Part shown: one piece after another, positions 13,501 to 23,690 of the stretch
Position numbering within the stretch: position 1 is the first letter of the stretch
Layout: every line of letters begins with the position of its first letter
Assembly: GCA_000507305.1 (NCBI GenBank)
Contig: DF239649.1
Span: forward strand, 112,343-176,342
From: Breviolum minutum Mf 1.05b.01
Taxonomy: Eukaryota > Sar > Dinophyceae > Suessiales > Symbiodiniaceae
DNA: 64,000 nucleotides
Direction: 5' to 3'
Notes under the pieces: model-generated
What the model was told of the DNA's origin: nothing
Databases searched by the model: none
The model's input: the letters and a program-made list of their open reading frames with translations, nothing else
Made by a program: the position numbers and the translations under genes

Positions 13501-14316
13501 CACAGTTGGTGACCATAGGTGTACTACGTCCTTCCAACATCTTGGGCAGCTGCTCCTGCCAGAAGGCCAGATGATGTGCTTCCGAAGACACATCTTTTTC
13601 GCAAATAAAAACACCAAAAAGATGAACAAAAACTGCGTGTCACAGTTTAAAAACTTCTCCCTGTTTGGCCCCAAGGTGTCCCATGAGAGGATGAACTATA
13701 TGATCCATCTATCCATACATGTATATATATATATATATTATGCGCATATATATAATTCAAAATGTATTCATCAAAAAATCTCAAGCTTTTCCACCAAAAA
13801 CGAAAAAGAAAAAAACAATCACTCAGACCACTCCGCACCTTCACAAAGATGCGCTGTTGCAAGGCATGTGTCAAAAAGGTGCCATCGACCAACACATGGT
13901 AAGGCTCCTGGTCCAAGATGGGCACACAAAACTCACTGTTGGAGAAACAAACCATGGAAAAGAATACCCTCCAGGGAACTAACATATCCCCCAAAAATGG
14001 CATTTTGAAGATGATTTTCCTATTCCCAAGGTGGGATATGTTAATTCCTTGGAGGGTAAGAAGTTTCGATGTTGGAGAAAAGGATTTTCGAACACACCCG
14101 GAAAACTCAAAAAAGGCCAATGGAAAGTTCCAACTATGAATGGTATCTCCTATTCAAAAGAATGGTGATGTTCATTGATTTTCCAGCTAGCTATCTGTGG
14201 GAGAAAGAGTAAATCACCAACCCCCGTTCGATCGTATTCCACGTCACCTGAACGCCAAAGGTCAAACGAAAGAAGCGGAGAATACGACGATGATTCTTAT
14301 GGCGCTTCACACGCAT
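3876..14316 (-). CDS. UTP23: UTP23-like rRNA-processing protein (PIN domain), 7 exons
   Basis: Nucleolar small-subunit processome protein; in the family it is needed for the early pre-18S rRNA cleavages and for snR30 snoRNA release. Exons, 5' to 3': 14316-14248, 13907-13839, 13555-13440, 11808-11722, 6695-6624, 4906-4783, 4133-3876. Phases match at every junction and the product is about 264 aa (human and yeast about 250). Conserved blocks in order: [20 protein letters not shown] start, [39 protein letters not shown]...SKCI zinc motif, [19 protein letters not shown] and a Lys/Arg-rich tail. Introns 1-3 use GT, intron 4 GA, introns 5-6 GC donors; every acceptor is AG|G. The ATG is the family start. 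The last exon is open through a miniature transposon to TGA at 3876-3878; splicing at a GC donor (4030-4029) to an unseen exon is the alternative. Family identity is firm; the extreme C-terminus is not. Confidence 0.93.
3922..4022. mobile_element. Family C element at the 3' end of UTP23
   Basis: Inverted termini CCCCCCAGAAATCTAACATA and CCATGTTAGTTTTCGGGGGT flanked by TA (3920-3921, 4023-4024). On the minus strand the UTP23 reading frame runs through it. Confidence 0.88.
4167..4382. mobile_element. Family A element split by a nested family B element
   Basis: A-type arms (GGATCCATGGGACGAACGGT on the left; ATACCATATATGGATCCTAT on the right) enclose a complete B element at 4220-4318. Lies in UTP23 intron 6. 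Confidence 0.9.
4220..4318. mobile_element. Family B element nested in A, 15-bp target duplication
   Basis: Termini CTGGTTGGTGGTTTCAACCC and GTTGAAACCACCACCCAG. Flanks ATTTACCGTAAATTT (4205-4219) and ATTTACCATGAATTT (4319-4333) are a 15-bp duplication with two mismatches. Confidence 0.92.
4783..4906 (-). CDS. UTP23: UTP23 exon 6
   Basis: Acceptor CTCAG|G; encodes [15 protein letters not shown] then [13 protein letters not shown], aligned to the family 'VLDKPS' segment with no length change. Donor AAG|GCAAGG (GC type), phase 0. Confidence 0.9.
5462..5575. mobile_element. Family L relic
   Basis: CTTGGATTTTGCTTGTTGGA, CTCCCAAATGGTGGTTTAAT, ATTTACCATGGTAGAAAGGT. Related copies at 1885-1985, 3050-3165, 56225-56340 and 61035-61135. 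Confidence 0.7.
6485..6590. repeat. (AACC)n/(CCAG)n microsatellite
   Basis: About 105 bp of AACC tetranucleotides with a central CCAG block, just downstream of UTP23 exon 5 on the minus strand. Confidence 0.97.
6624..6695 (-). CDS. UTP23: UTP23 exon 5
   Basis: Acceptor GTGAG|G; encodes [20 protein letters not shown] then PLI, the hallmark VATQD and PGVPL motifs. Donor AG|GCTCCT (GC type), phase 2. Confidence 0.94.
   Translation of the reverse strand, partial: ALGSYARSRAFSHLEEGTRCTTH
6756..6903. mobile_element. Family K element
   Basis: AGGATCATCCCAGTTAGTAA to GCTAACTGGGATGATCCTCC, just upstream of UTP23 exon 5 (minus strand). Confidence 0.88.
7000..7400. other. AT-rich stretch, no gene seen
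   Basis: Markedly more AT-rich than the rest of the window, within UTP23 intron 4; no element family or ORF recognised. Confidence 0.7.
7498..7587. repeat. (ATTACA)n followed by (CTA)n microsatellite
   Basis: Short hexamer run followed by about 20 CTA units with few interruptions. Confidence 0.95.
8200..8660. repeat. Degenerate tandem repeats (CTTTGCATCCCTTTTGCTTT type)
   Basis: Repeats of CTTTGCATCC(C)TTTTGCTTTCATTC and of a longer unit GCAGGCTTTTGACCAAAAAA plus CGCTTTGGGGGTATCTTCTC. Long apparent ORFs here are repeat artefacts. Confidence 0.85.
8660..8760. repeat. 43-bp tandem repeat, left of gap
   Basis: Unit starts ACAGCGCCTGCATTTTGCAA and goes on GCATATCTCCTCCAAACATC. Units are visible around 8670-8735 and again at 8857-8888. 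Confidence 0.85.
8889..9771. other. Assembly gap, 883 N
   Basis: Run of N inside UTP23 intron 4, flanked on both sides by the same 43-bp tandem repeat, so it is most likely an unresolved extension of that array. Confidence 0.98.
9772..9885. repeat. 43-bp tandem repeat, right of gap
   Basis: Nearly three consecutive copies of the same 43-bp unit as on the left of the gap. Confidence 0.95.
11722..11808 (-). CDS. UTP23: UTP23 exon 4 (zinc motif)
   Basis: Acceptor CAG|G; encodes [11 protein letters not shown] then [16 protein letters not shown], the family Cys-x-His...Cys segment and the E/GDxN turn before VATQD. The donor is AG|GAACGG, a GA-type site. Sequence length between the conserved anchors equals that of human UTP23. 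Confidence 0.88.
11935..12296. repeat. Duplicated TTATATCAC + (AT)n unit
   Basis: The string ATAACTTATATCAC followed by (AT)n and ATATTAG occurs at 11937 and again at 12254, with an N at 12252. A real duplication or an assembly junction. Confidence 0.75.
12565..12668. mobile_element. Family C element
   Basis: CTCTGAAAACTAACATGTCC to GGGGACATGTTAGTTTTCCG, with ATCTTCCAACCATTGATTTT inside. Confidence 0.88.
12995..13078. repeat. Long GC-rich hairpin
   Basis: CTAGACATCCCAGG...GGGCCACCTCCTGAGGTT loop AACCTCAGGAGGTGGCCCTGGATGTCTAG. A decayed relative lies at 5712-5782. In UTP23 intron 3. Confidence 0.92.
13257..13372. mobile_element. Family J element
   Basis: TAGCCGGCCTTATTAAGGGG to TTAATAAGGCCTTAATAAAG; in UTP23 intron 3, ending about 70 bp from exon 3. 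Confidence 0.8.
13440..13555 (-). CDS. UTP23: UTP23 exon 3
   Basis: Acceptor CAG|GAG; encodes EQLPKMLEG, then [12 protein letters not shown] and GAAIIAK, the family 'TNCVLKELE.LG' block. Donor GG|GTGGCT leaves phase 2, which fits exon 4 exactly. Confidence 0.93.
13839..13907 (-). CDS. UTP23: UTP23 exon 2
   Basis: Starts at CAG|GAG and encodes [11 protein letters not shown] then [11 protein letters not shown], matching the first strand and helix of the UTP23 PIN domain. Donor AAG|GTGCGG, phase 0. Confidence 0.94.
13965..14058. mobile_element. Family C element in UTP23 intron 1
   Basis: TACCCTCCAGGGAACTAACA to GTTAATTCCTTGGAGGGTA, flanked by TA. Confidence 0.9.
14248..14316 (-). CDS. UTP23: UTP23 exon 1 with start codon
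   Basis: Encodes 23 residues from ATG at 14316: a basic N-terminus followed by [11 protein letters not shown], the family's conserved 'FFR..FG' start. It ends in phase 0 at donor CAG|GTGACG. Confidence 0.93.
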
Positions 14317-14811
14317 GGCGCTGAGAGGAAACTTTCTGCAACGGCACTTGTTGACACTGTGTCTTCCTCAGGCTTGTTGTTTCTTGTTATCCAACAATGG
14401 GTGTGGAACGAGATTTCCTCGTCTTTTTTTTGCTGTTGAAGAGTCCCAGAACTTCAACTTAAACAGAAAATCAACGACCTTTTCGATGGGAAGCATGTGG
14501 GAGCCGAGGTGTTATTTATATAATGATTAACATTAACATCATATTATCATATAAATCAATATATACATTATTATATATATATATACATATTTCACTACAT
14601 ATCAATACATATTGTACCAACCAGAATTTGTCAGGCACAACGGGCGATTTTAATTCATGGTATACATCCTTTTTGGGACCCCGAAAAAACAAAGGGCGGT
14701 TTTGACGTCGGAGCCTTAAGCCTTCAAAGCGCAAAAATGGCTGCCAAAATCAATGCCATGTCAGGAAAACTGCAAAAGGGCCCCGGCTGTAAAAAAATGA
14801 TGGTACTGTTC

Positions 14812-14902
14812 CCATGGGAGGTATATTTACTATACTACATTTACCATAAAAATCTACCATTCATGTAACCTAAATATACCAGGCAACCATGGATCCTATG
14901 GG
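14812..14902. mobile_element. Family A element (decayed)
   Basis: CCCATGGGAGGTATATTTAC on the left and CCTAAATATACCAGG then CATGGATCCTATGGG on the right. Confidence 0.8.
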
Positions 14903-15032
14903 GTTGATGGCAACCAGAAATCCGGTAAACTCACCACTTCGTGACTTGAGGTTGGCAGCTCATCCCATTATTTACAGGTGTTTTTCTACATCCAAACGGT
15001 GGTTGGCCTTGGGATTTCTGAACCATCAACAG
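14903..15032. mobile_element. Family H element
   Basis: GTTGATGGCAACCAGAAATC to GATTTCTGAACCATCAACAG, abutting a family A copy. Confidence 0.85.
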
Positions 15033-16602
15033 GATTCGGATTCCATAGGATGCCATGTGATTCATTCCATGGGATTCCATGGATTCCATCACGTCACTTT
15101 AGTAGGTCTTGGAAATCCTGGTAGAATCCAAACTACTGGGAGGGACAGAAAATCTACTACCCAAACACTCAATGTGACAAAACGTATTGCTATACAATAG
15201 CTATTGTTACATGCAGGGCCCCAAAGCTACATACAGTCAGTCTTTGAAGGTATTTTGTCCATGGAGTTGATGAGCCTGGGATTGGTATGTTCCAAAGTTT
15301 ACCCTTTTCCATGTCAATTAAGTGCCCTGAACAAACTTCCCTCCACTGACGGAATTTGGTTTTCTTCCACTCCTTTTGGAAACGGCCGGAAACGCGGGCC
15401 GTTTCGGACTTCTCGTCGTGTTTTCGACATACCGGACTTTGCGGTGCAATTTTCTATTGGGTGCCACAACAACCCCCACCAAACTGGTCAGACTGTACGA
15501 ATCGGGGGTCGTGACTTAAAATGGAGCTCATACCCTCCCGTTTTCAACCTTTTGGGTCTGTTGATCGGCTCGAATACAACAACAACCACAACATCAAATC
15601 CAATGAGAATTGCCAAACACTTTCTGTGTGGTACACACACACACCCAAATACTAGCATGGCCACCCAAAATCCCCATGGTTGAAAGGACTTGTCCTATTG
15701 CAAAACTATCATCTTTTTAGGATCCATATTAGTTTTCCAGAGAGTAGGTTTGTTGGCTTGTTAGTTGGATTAATCAATATATATATACATATATATGATC
15801 GATCCCTACAAGTTTGCAGTAAAACATCGCCTAACTTGCCAGCGTTTGTGTATATAGTGACTAACTAATAGACTGGATGCACCTGGCTCAGGAAGCCTTC
15901 CCAAACGACAACTCATCGTCTTAAAAGATAGTTCATCATTAATTGTCAAACAACATGTGCCACTCCTGACATCTCAAAACAGGAACAACAAAAATAAATT
16001 TAAAAAATGAGGGGAAACAAAATCCAAAGCGCCTACGGATGCGCTTTGAGATCAGTTGACGACTCGAATGTTGGATAAAAATGTGCCCCTAAAAAAAAAC
16101 AAGACGTGACATTGGCGTAACGCCCATAGTATCCAGGCCCCAGGCCCTTAGCTCTACCCAGTTCGCTGCAAATATTTTGGAGAAACCATGTTCCCCTCAT
16201 TGACTGAGGAAGAGTGGACCTGGGTTTTTTGGAGAAAGAATGTACCCTAACAACCCTTGAACCCTCCCTTGGAAGGGTTTGATTGAACCTGTATGAAACG
16301 GAAGGGGGTCCGGATCCTCGAAATAGCCATCTTTTTGGAGGAGGAAATCGGAGTCTTAGGGTAAATTCGTATCTTACCTTTGTCCGAATAAGCATTGAAC
16401 ACTGCTTCAAAAGATGGGTGTTTTTTTTTCAAAACGCATTCATTTTCTACACCCTAAGAATCCTGACCCCTCCTATGGAAACACCAGACCCTCCTAATGA
16501 CACCCCTGGGGCCTTAAAACAGGCGGTTTTGACACCCCATGACATCCTAAGGATTCTTAGGGCAGATGTTTTTTGGGGTTCCAAATGTGTGTATCATACA
16601 AG

Positions 16603-16697
16603 ATAGGATCAATGGGACGATGGTGTAGCTTTAAACATAGATATTTGTTTGTGGTAAATGGGTCAAATATGCCGTCTGTCCCATGGATCCTATGGGA
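16603..16697. mobile_element. Family A element
   Basis: Left ATAGGATCAATGGGACGA, right CTGTCCCATGGATCCTAT; the GGGACGA-type arm subfamily. Confidence 0.82.
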
Positions 16698-16763
16698 TAT
16701 TATATTTCATTGGGATGTCCACAAAGACTTTAATTTCAAAAATACAACTGCTCAACCACATAT

Positions 16764-16857
16764 CCCATAGGATCCATGTATGGGATATTTGCCTCCGTAC
16801 ATTTGCCATAAAAATCAACAAAATGTAGGTAAATGTACAATACATGGACCCTATGGG
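16764..16857. mobile_element. Family A element
   Basis: CCCATAGGATCCATGTATGG on the left and ATACATGGACCCTATGGG on the right, 66 bp from another A copy. Confidence 0.9.
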
Positions 16858-17835
16858 CCCTATGGGTATAAGTAAAACTTTTTTACCAACCTCAGATCCT
16901 CAATGTATGGTTAACTAGACCCACATTTACCCCCACAACTACAGCAATTGTAGCAAAAATAGACCAGACCATTGAGCATCTGGGAACCAGAAAATAATCC
17001 ATCAAAAATCAAACAGGACCTTACCAATGGACCCCTAGGTAGGTTTAGGGGTCCATTCACTGGGTCCTGTTGGAGATTTCTTACAAATAAACCTTAAGAT
17101 GTTTTTTGTTCCTTCTTGGCCAACAAACGTCACTTCTTTGATCAACCACCCTTTGGCTGGCTTCACGCCATGGAGCGTCTTTCGCACCATGCGAGTGAAA
17201 TGGCGAGAACCGAGAAAGGTACGAGAAACATATTACGAGAAAACGTACGAGAAACGGTTTTGGCAGCGTTTGGATATTTACATCTTTCCAACGTTTGGGA
17301 AAGCGTAGCAAGAGAGAGGGTGAAATCATGCTACAATGATCTATAAATTTCTATGGAGTTTTCTAGTAGCTGAATCCTACCTACCCACACAAAGTTCAAT
17401 TCGAGTTCTGGTTTCGGATACACTCCCAAAACTAAGGTGACACTTGTTGGACCCCTAAAACGTGCCGGGATGGGCCTCTTTTTTGGGTACTGTAAGTGTT
17501 TACAAAGTGGGGACCTCAAAATCAACAATCAGATCTGAATTCTATAGCTGTGTGAAAATTGTAGTGGTTCATTCATCAAGAGAGAGATTGGCTTCAAAAA
17601 TAGTATGTCCAGGCGAGATCACGCTGTCACACAACAAGTTTCATCATAGCCAGATTTTTGTGATGATTCTTATATGTGCTGACAAACATTCTTCATGAAT
17701 CACCATCCTTAAAAATATGTTCTTGCCGCCACGTTTGGGAAAAGACATTCTCCAACATTCAATCCCTGTCGCTGTTTCTGGTTCCCTTAGTAAGTGGGAT
17801 CGGTGACACATATAATCACTCAATTGGCAGTATAT

Positions 17836-17937
17836 GGGTGTTTCCGAAAATAGTGGTACCCCCAAATCATCCATTTGAATAGGGTTTTCCATTATAAACC
17901 ATCCATTTTGGGGATACCCCTATTTTTGGAAACATCC
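17836..17937. mobile_element. Family E element, ATAT duplication
   Basis: GGGTGTTTCCGAAAATAGTG to CCCCTATTTTTGGAAACATC, with ATAT on both flanks. Confidence 0.92.
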
Positions 17938-18808
17938 ATATAAACCACTTATGTATTGCCAATGGGGTGAATATATGCTACCTACCTATCAACGATTGAG
18001 ATGTACCAGCCAGGAGGCAATGTTGGCCAAGTGGGGCAACAAAACCCTGACATGACATCCCATTGAATCCTGGTTGGTTCATGTTCCGGGATCCTTATAT
18101 TGGCTTATGGAATAAGCCCTATATAACAAGGGGATTTTTTAACCCTCTTTATAGCTTAGATTTATTTTATATAAGGTGGTTTGGAAAAAAGTTCCCAAAC
18201 ATATTGTCTCCCAAATTCTTGGGTTTTATGGTGATTTAATTACCAATATAATATCCAAATCCATTAAAAAAAAAACAACCTTCAACAACAGCAACTCCAA
18301 GTCCAAGTATATGTTTGTCACGTCACTTCTTTTCAACCCCTTCTCCGAGATCTGGAAATCCCGAATCCTCTAAATCCCTTCAGTTGAAGGAAGGGAATCC
18401 CGTGATTCCAGCCGTTGCCACTGCCAACCTGTACCGTTTGAGTTGGGGCCATGCAGTTGCCATCCTGTCGCCCAGTCGACCCACACCAGTAAACTTGAGA
18501 TCTACTCAATTATGCTGGTTGTTTAGTAGGGATCCTTATTTCAATCTTATTTCATGGTTTATGAAATCCCCATAAAATTGGGTAGGAAATGTCATCCCCT
18601 GTATGAGTTTCTTTTGAACGTTGGATCGGGACCCCACAACTAGAAACTCTAGTTCAACGTCTGGCGTTGGTCAATACTGGTTAAACTGCAGCCCAAGATC
18701 AAACGAGGCCCTTGACTAAAGATGATTTGGTCGCTGGATGCGTCTTTGGTATTGTCTTGAAAGCACCAAACCTGACTAGAATAGAATCAAAATTATATTA
18801 GTAAACCT

Positions 18809-18810
18809 GG

Positions 18811-18903
<93 letters not shown>

Positions 18904-18913
18904 TTGTTGCTGC

Positions 18914-18953
<40 letters not shown>

Positions 18954-18995
18954 CTTGTTGTTCTTGTTGTTCTTGTTGTTCTTGTTCTTGTTAGT
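18809..18995. repeat. (GTT)n trinucleotide array with GCT and CTT interruptions
   Basis: About 187 bp of GTT units with GCT and CTT substitutions. The poly-Leu frame is not a gene. Confidence 0.97.
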
Positions 18996-19148
18996 TATTA
19001 GTTATTCGCCTATTGGTGTTTTCCACAGCAACCTTAGCCATCTTCAGTATGCCAAACTCAGCGTAACGACGGCGCCGCTCCGAGATTTAGCGGGACCTCG
19101 CAGGAGATGGTGGTCCCAGTGACATGCAACGTATCACCTATAAAACTG

Positions 19149-19223
19149 ATAGGATCCATGGGACTGGTATATTTACCTATACATGAATAGTTGATTTTTA
19201 TGGTACATGTAGGATCCTATGGG
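19149..19223. mobile_element. Family A element (internally deleted)
   Basis: ATAGGATCCATGGGACTGGT arm with a shortened right arm ACATGTAGGATCCTATGGG. Confidence 0.8.
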
Positions 19224-19863
19224 TCATTAGTTTGTCCATTTGTTTTACTGACTTGCAACTTGTGATTTGTAAGATTGAAGTCACAGTCACAAATCTCGAT
19301 ATCGAGTTCATTCTCTCAAAATTCATCCCTTGTATTGTCTGAAATAATTCCGGGAAAACCCCTTATACCTGGACCTTCAAAGGGGTGCCAATTAAACCCT
19401 AAGGGATGGTGAATTGACACCCTTTAGGAACCATTTGGCACCCCTTTGAAGGTGCTGGTATTCATTACCTGACTTGTTTGAAACTCTGGAAATCCGTGGT
19501 GGAGTTCAATAAGTCCTCCACCCAAATAAATCCCTAAGAAGGGTTCGTGTTTGTTTTGAACTGGCTTCTTTATGTAACCCGCATTTGTTCAATGCACGAT
19601 TTTTAGGGGAAATGTCTCAAAATGACCCATATAGACTTGTATTCTGTCATCCCCGAGAATCCTGACCCCTCAAAAAGTGTTTATTTTAAGGACCCACCCA
19701 AAAAACACCCCTGCCATGGTATACAGGTTCATTCACACTTCCATTGGTGCCGGTCCTTGAAGATTCTTTAGGCCCCCAATATGAGTAATGAAAAGTTCAC
19801 CACCCTCACTCAAGGGTTTCGGAGGAAATCTCGCATCTACCAACCATGGGAATACTATAACGA

Positions 19864-19983
19864 TAGTTGGTGGTTGAATCAAAATGACCCATCTGAAAAA
19901 TATCAGTCTTCGTCAAATTGGATCATGAAACCCCAAAGGTGAAAAGGGTGAAAGTAAAAAAAGTGTTTGAAACCACCAACTAG
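19864..19983. mobile_element. Family B element
   Basis: TAGTTGGTGGTTGAATC to GTTTGAAACCACCAACTAG. Confidence 0.88.
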
Positions 19984-20048
19984 ATAAATACATACAAATG
20001 GTTGATCTTTATGGTAAATGTGTAGGTAAGATATGTCTTCTTCATAGC

Positions 20049-20106
20049 CAAGTGACCCATTAACTTTTCGATGTGCCAGGGCCATTTCAGTGGCATTCAG
20101 TAAGGC
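20049..20106 (-). CDS. Probable exon, unknown protein
   Basis: A pyrimidine-rich tract ends in CCAG|GCC, followed by ALLNATEMALAHRKVNGSL and a GC donor (CTTG|GCTATG). Splice sites and composition look right, but no family was recognised. Confidence 0.35.
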
Positions 20107-20843
20107 CTGGCACCAGCGGCAGGAGGCAAGGTAGCCAAGGTAGGCAAAGTTGCCAACAAGTTGCCGATGTTCAACCAATGGTATAGTTGAAAAGTAGATG
20201 GCACAGTCCGTACATCTTTGTTCATAAGGACCCTTTACCAACCCACCTAGTTTGGTATCGGCAAGCCATCTATTTTGACCTTAAGGTAAGTGACCCCTTA
20301 ATCTAGTTGGTGGTTTCAACCCATGTGAAAAATACTCAATTTTTGATGGAATCTTTAAGGAAACAAAAATGCATTCTTTAAGGATCAGCGATTGGAGCCC
20401 GGACCAATGGAAGGGTGAACGCAGGGGTGTTTTGGGTCCTCAAAATAGCCAGGCCTTTGAGGGGTCTGGATTCTTAGCGTGGACTCTCATGGAACTGGTG
20501 GTCACATATTTTTCACTGGTGATCTCTCGGACTCCGTAATGATCTTTACAACTCGAAATCAAAAGATTGTATCCCAAAAGTAAAACAAACAAGTCTTTCA
20601 AAACGTCGACTCTTTCCTGACTTTTCAGGGCAGTTTGCGAATTTTGTGGCGGATGTGGAAGTTGTGTAGAAGCACCCATCACTTTGAAACGCATAATCCT
20701 TTGGGCCGTCAAAATTTCCCAGGATGCCATCGGTTGCAACCGGGATGATCAATTTCCTATAGGCTCGGGGATTCCCCCAACCTGGGGACCCAGAAATTTT
20801 GCCACTGGAATTCCTGGAAGTCGGAAAAACAACCCCAACATTA

Positions 20844-20974
20844 ATACCCTCCCTGCAAACTAACAGCAAGTTCGCCCCTGAAAATGGAGTCCGTTGGAAT
20901 AGGATCGTGACACCTTTTTGGGGCGTTTAGGCCTATTTTTTTGGTGCAAACTCGCTGTTAGTTTCAGGGAGGGT
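20844..20974. mobile_element. Family C element, long form
   Basis: TACCCTCCCTGCAAACTAAC to CTGTTAGTTTCAGGGAGGGT, 131 bp. Confidence 0.9.
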
Positions 20975-21502
20975 CATCTCAGCAAATTTCTGCAATTCAT
21001 AAACCTAAAATGTTTTGAGCATTGTGGAGGAAACATTTGGGGAATTCCCTTCCGGTAATCATGGAAGTGAAAAAAGAGGGTCCCTCCACGATGAGTTTTT
21101 TCTTTAATTAAGGATAGTTTTCCACTGAACCACTGAATTATGTGGGAAGGGTACTCCCTCGAAAACTGAAAACTAACATGTCCCCTGAAAAATTGATGAT
21201 TGAAAGACGATCCGTTCCTCTTTAACTGGTTCCTTTTCAGGGGCTATCCCTAAGAATCCAAACCCTTTCCTAGAGTGGTTTTTTCGGGTTCCAATCCCAT
21301 GTTCAGCAGGATATCTCAGGATAGTCCTGGATTCTTGCAAGGTGGGCCCGGTACCAGACGTTATAACCCCAGTTGCCCATTTATTTTGGCCCATTCATAC
21401 GGGCCCATAACTCCATTCATAACAATTGTAGGGGCGCATCCTTGTAGGGTATATGAATTTTGAGATTTTAAAAACCTTCTTTTTCCGAAAAAGAAAAGCC
21501 GG

Positions 21503-21718
21503 CCTTAGGTGATTCAAGCCATGACCTTTTGATTCCCTAGTTGGAGGTCATACAATTCGCCATTTTTAAGGGTCACTTACCCTCCCTAAAACTAACATAA
21601 CCCCTGAAATTAGACCCTTTTTCCAAGGTGCTATATTATTGGTGCTATGTTAGTTTTTATGGAGTGCTAACCATCCCCCAAAAAAGATCACCGGTCACCG
21701 CAGAATTGCCGAGGCCTG
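21503..21718. mobile_element. Family F element split by nested family C
   Basis: F sequence GGGTCACTTA/ACCATCCC (intact at 2905-2922) is interrupted at about 21581-21668 by CCCTCCCTAAAACTAACATA...TATGTTAGTTTTTATGGAG, with TA on both sides. Confidence 0.88.
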
Positions 21719-21794
21719 TAATCGTTCTTTGAGCTTCTGAAGCTGCGGTGCATCCATAATCTTCCTCAGCTCAGGGATTCCGCTAGTCAAACCT

Positions 21795-22022
21795 ACCCCC
21801 CCCCTAAGGTACACCCCTGAAATTTAGCATGACCCCCTAAAATAGTCAATCCCAAAAGGAAACTCATCTTCCAACAATCATTTTTCAGGGATTTTCAGGG
21901 GCTATCTTAAATTTCGGGGGTGTACCCCAGAAATAGCCGGCCTTATGATCAGGGCTTATGAAAACCCATTGGTTTCCCTCAGTAAGGCCTTATTAAAGCC
22001 TTATTTCTGACCGGGGGTACGA
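21795..22022. mobile_element. Family J element split by nested family C
   Basis: J copy (CTACCCCCCCCTAAGGTA / CCCCAGAAATAGCCGGCCTT) interrupted at about 21814-21922 by CACCCCTGAAATTTAGCATG...TTAAATTTCGGGGGTG with TA duplicated. Confidence 0.9.
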
Positions 22023-22055
22023 CGATAGGATCAAAGATGATAAACTGTTGGTTGC

Positions 22056-22195
22056 TTGGATGTCCCGGTTGGGTTTTTTAGGATCAATGGAGATCGGATA
22101 AATGAGTTATTTATTATTTCACCTACTTATAAATGGGAATATTTGGGGTTATAACCCACTGATCCTAACCATTTACCAGCACTTCCAAGTGGAGG
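22056..22195. mobile_element. Family I element
   Basis: TTGGATGTCCCGGTTGGG, TTAGGATCAATGG, then ACCCACTGATCCTAACCATT and CCAGCACTTCCAAG. Confidence 0.82.
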
Positions 22196-22449
22196 GAAAC
22201 AAACGGATCAATTTTTATGAGCACCCAACAGATGCCTTTGATAAGAAGCCGCCATGACATAAAATCTGCAAAGAAAATTATATATTACTGCTCCAGTCAT
22301 AGCCTGTGAGGCACGGTGTTGAAGTACCCGTTTAACCCACTTCCAAAACTACTCGCGGAGCATAAGGGCTGTCTTCTTCACTATATCTACATGTGGGTGA
22401 TGGGAAACAAATATCCATAGGAATCTCCGGAAGAGTTTCCGGAACTTAC

Positions 22450-22517
22450 GAATCTCTTTGCACAAAGTCCAACAGGTGACAATGTGACAATGCCTCATGA
22501 TTTTGGGAGGGAATTCC
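22450..22517 (-). CDS. Probable exon, unknown protein
   Basis: Acceptor GTCAG|GGA, 22 codons (GIPSQNHEALSHCHLLDFVQ...) and a strong GT donor (TTC|GTAAGT). No homolog recognised. It sits downstream of the amylase on the same strand. Confidence 0.4.
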
Positions 22518-22532
22518 CTGACTGAACCATAA

Positions 22533-22631
22533 CTGGCTGGTGGTTTCAACCCATCTCAAAAATATTCGTCAACTTGGAAATCTTCTCCAACTAGAATTGA
22601 AAATAAAAAATATTTGAGTTGCCACCACCTA
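22533..22631. mobile_element. Family B element
   Basis: CTGGCTGGTGGTTTCAACCC to TTGAGTTGCCACCACCTAG, immediately upstream (minus strand) of the probable exon at 22450-22517. Confidence 0.9.
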
Positions 22632-22738
22632 GTAATGGGGTGACCTCATAATTTGCCCCAAATCTTTTGATGTAAGGGGCTTGGCAATTTTTTTTTGGGG
22701 GAGAGGGGAGAGGGTTGCAACCCCCCTTATTCGATTTC

Positions 22739-22857
22739 CGGTGGTTTGAACCGCCAAGCATCAATGTTTCGGCCGTCAACATCTCAGGACCAAGGCCACC
22801 ACCCATGGCCGCTTCCTCCTTCTTGGCCCGGCTACGTGGGGAGCCAATGGGCGTGGC
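22739..22857 (-). CDS. Probable exon, unknown protein
   Basis: Acceptor TGCAG|GCC, then ATPIGSPRSRAKKEEAAMGG and LGPEMLTAETLMLGGSN, GC-rich and repeat-free. A GA donor at CACCG|GAAATC would end it in phase 2. Could join the exon at 22450-22517. Function unknown. Confidence 0.4.
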
Positions 22858-22962
22858 CTGCATGGCACAGGGTGGAGGGTGAAAATGCTGCTCATAAGTC
22901 ATAGCCGTTGTGAGGCTCCCAGGTGTTGAGGTACTCGTTTAACCTTAACCCACTCCAAAACG

Positions 22963-23072
22963 GGTTGGTGGTTTCAACTTTCAACCCATTTCAAAAAAAT
23001 TGCTTAGTCAAATTGGATCATGTTCCCCAGGGATCGGGGTGAAAATAAAAAGTATTCAAAACCACCACCTAG
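22963..23072. mobile_element. Family B element nested in family G
   Basis: GGTTGGTGGTTTCAAC to TTCAAAACCACCACCTAG; AACG flanks both ends (22959-22962, 23073-23076) and intact G copies give the empty site. Confidence 0.88.
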
Positions 23073-23690
23073 AACGACTGCCAAAAGGTCCCATTGGAGC
23101 ATAAGGTTCCATAAAAAATTCGGATCATTTTCCACCAAACCATGATTATGGGAAGGAAGGATGCTCCCTGGAAAACTAAATGACATAACATCCAAATCCA
23201 CTTCCTGTTCACCAGTTTCACTTGGACTAATTTCCTGAAAAGCAAAAAAATCCTCTGAACTGAACGACTTCATCTGTCATCCACCAACTACAAACCAAAT
23301 CCCACCAGACCGGGCACCAAAAATTATTGATGACACTGTTTCAACATTTGGATCCATAGTTGGGTCGTTGAACCTTCAACTCTGCCAAGGGATAAGCTGA
23401 CAGCTCGGGTCGGACCAATGCCATTGAAAAATGATTCTTCTGAACTTGGATCAACTGCCTAAGTTGTATGCTTGGAAACAAGTGACCCAAACAAAAAATC
23501 TCCAAAACACATGGTGGGTGTTTAATAAACGTGATGAATCCTATGGCATCCCAATCCCTCAAAAATCTCCAGCGAAAAAGAAAATCCAAGTGATGGTTCA
23601 GAAATCCGGTGAACCAGTTGATTTGGTGGTTTCTGCAATTTTCTAACAAGGTTTGATACATGTCAGGTGAAATGCTTCTTAAATAGTCCA

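Larger units (their letters stand above)
14317..20048. other. Intergenic, upstream of UTP23; no gene recognised
   Basis: A, C, D, E and H copies, the (GTT)n array and spacer. A plus-strand open frame at 15340-15620 and a segment at 17105-17345 look mildly coding-like but have no matching splice partners. Confidence 0.55.

Noticed and set aside
18809..19122. Poly-Leu, poly-Gly-Trp and poly-His frames over microsatellites
   Set aside because: Translation of simple repeats, not genes (same for 6366-6706, 7340-7811, 24835-25130 and 32464-32658).
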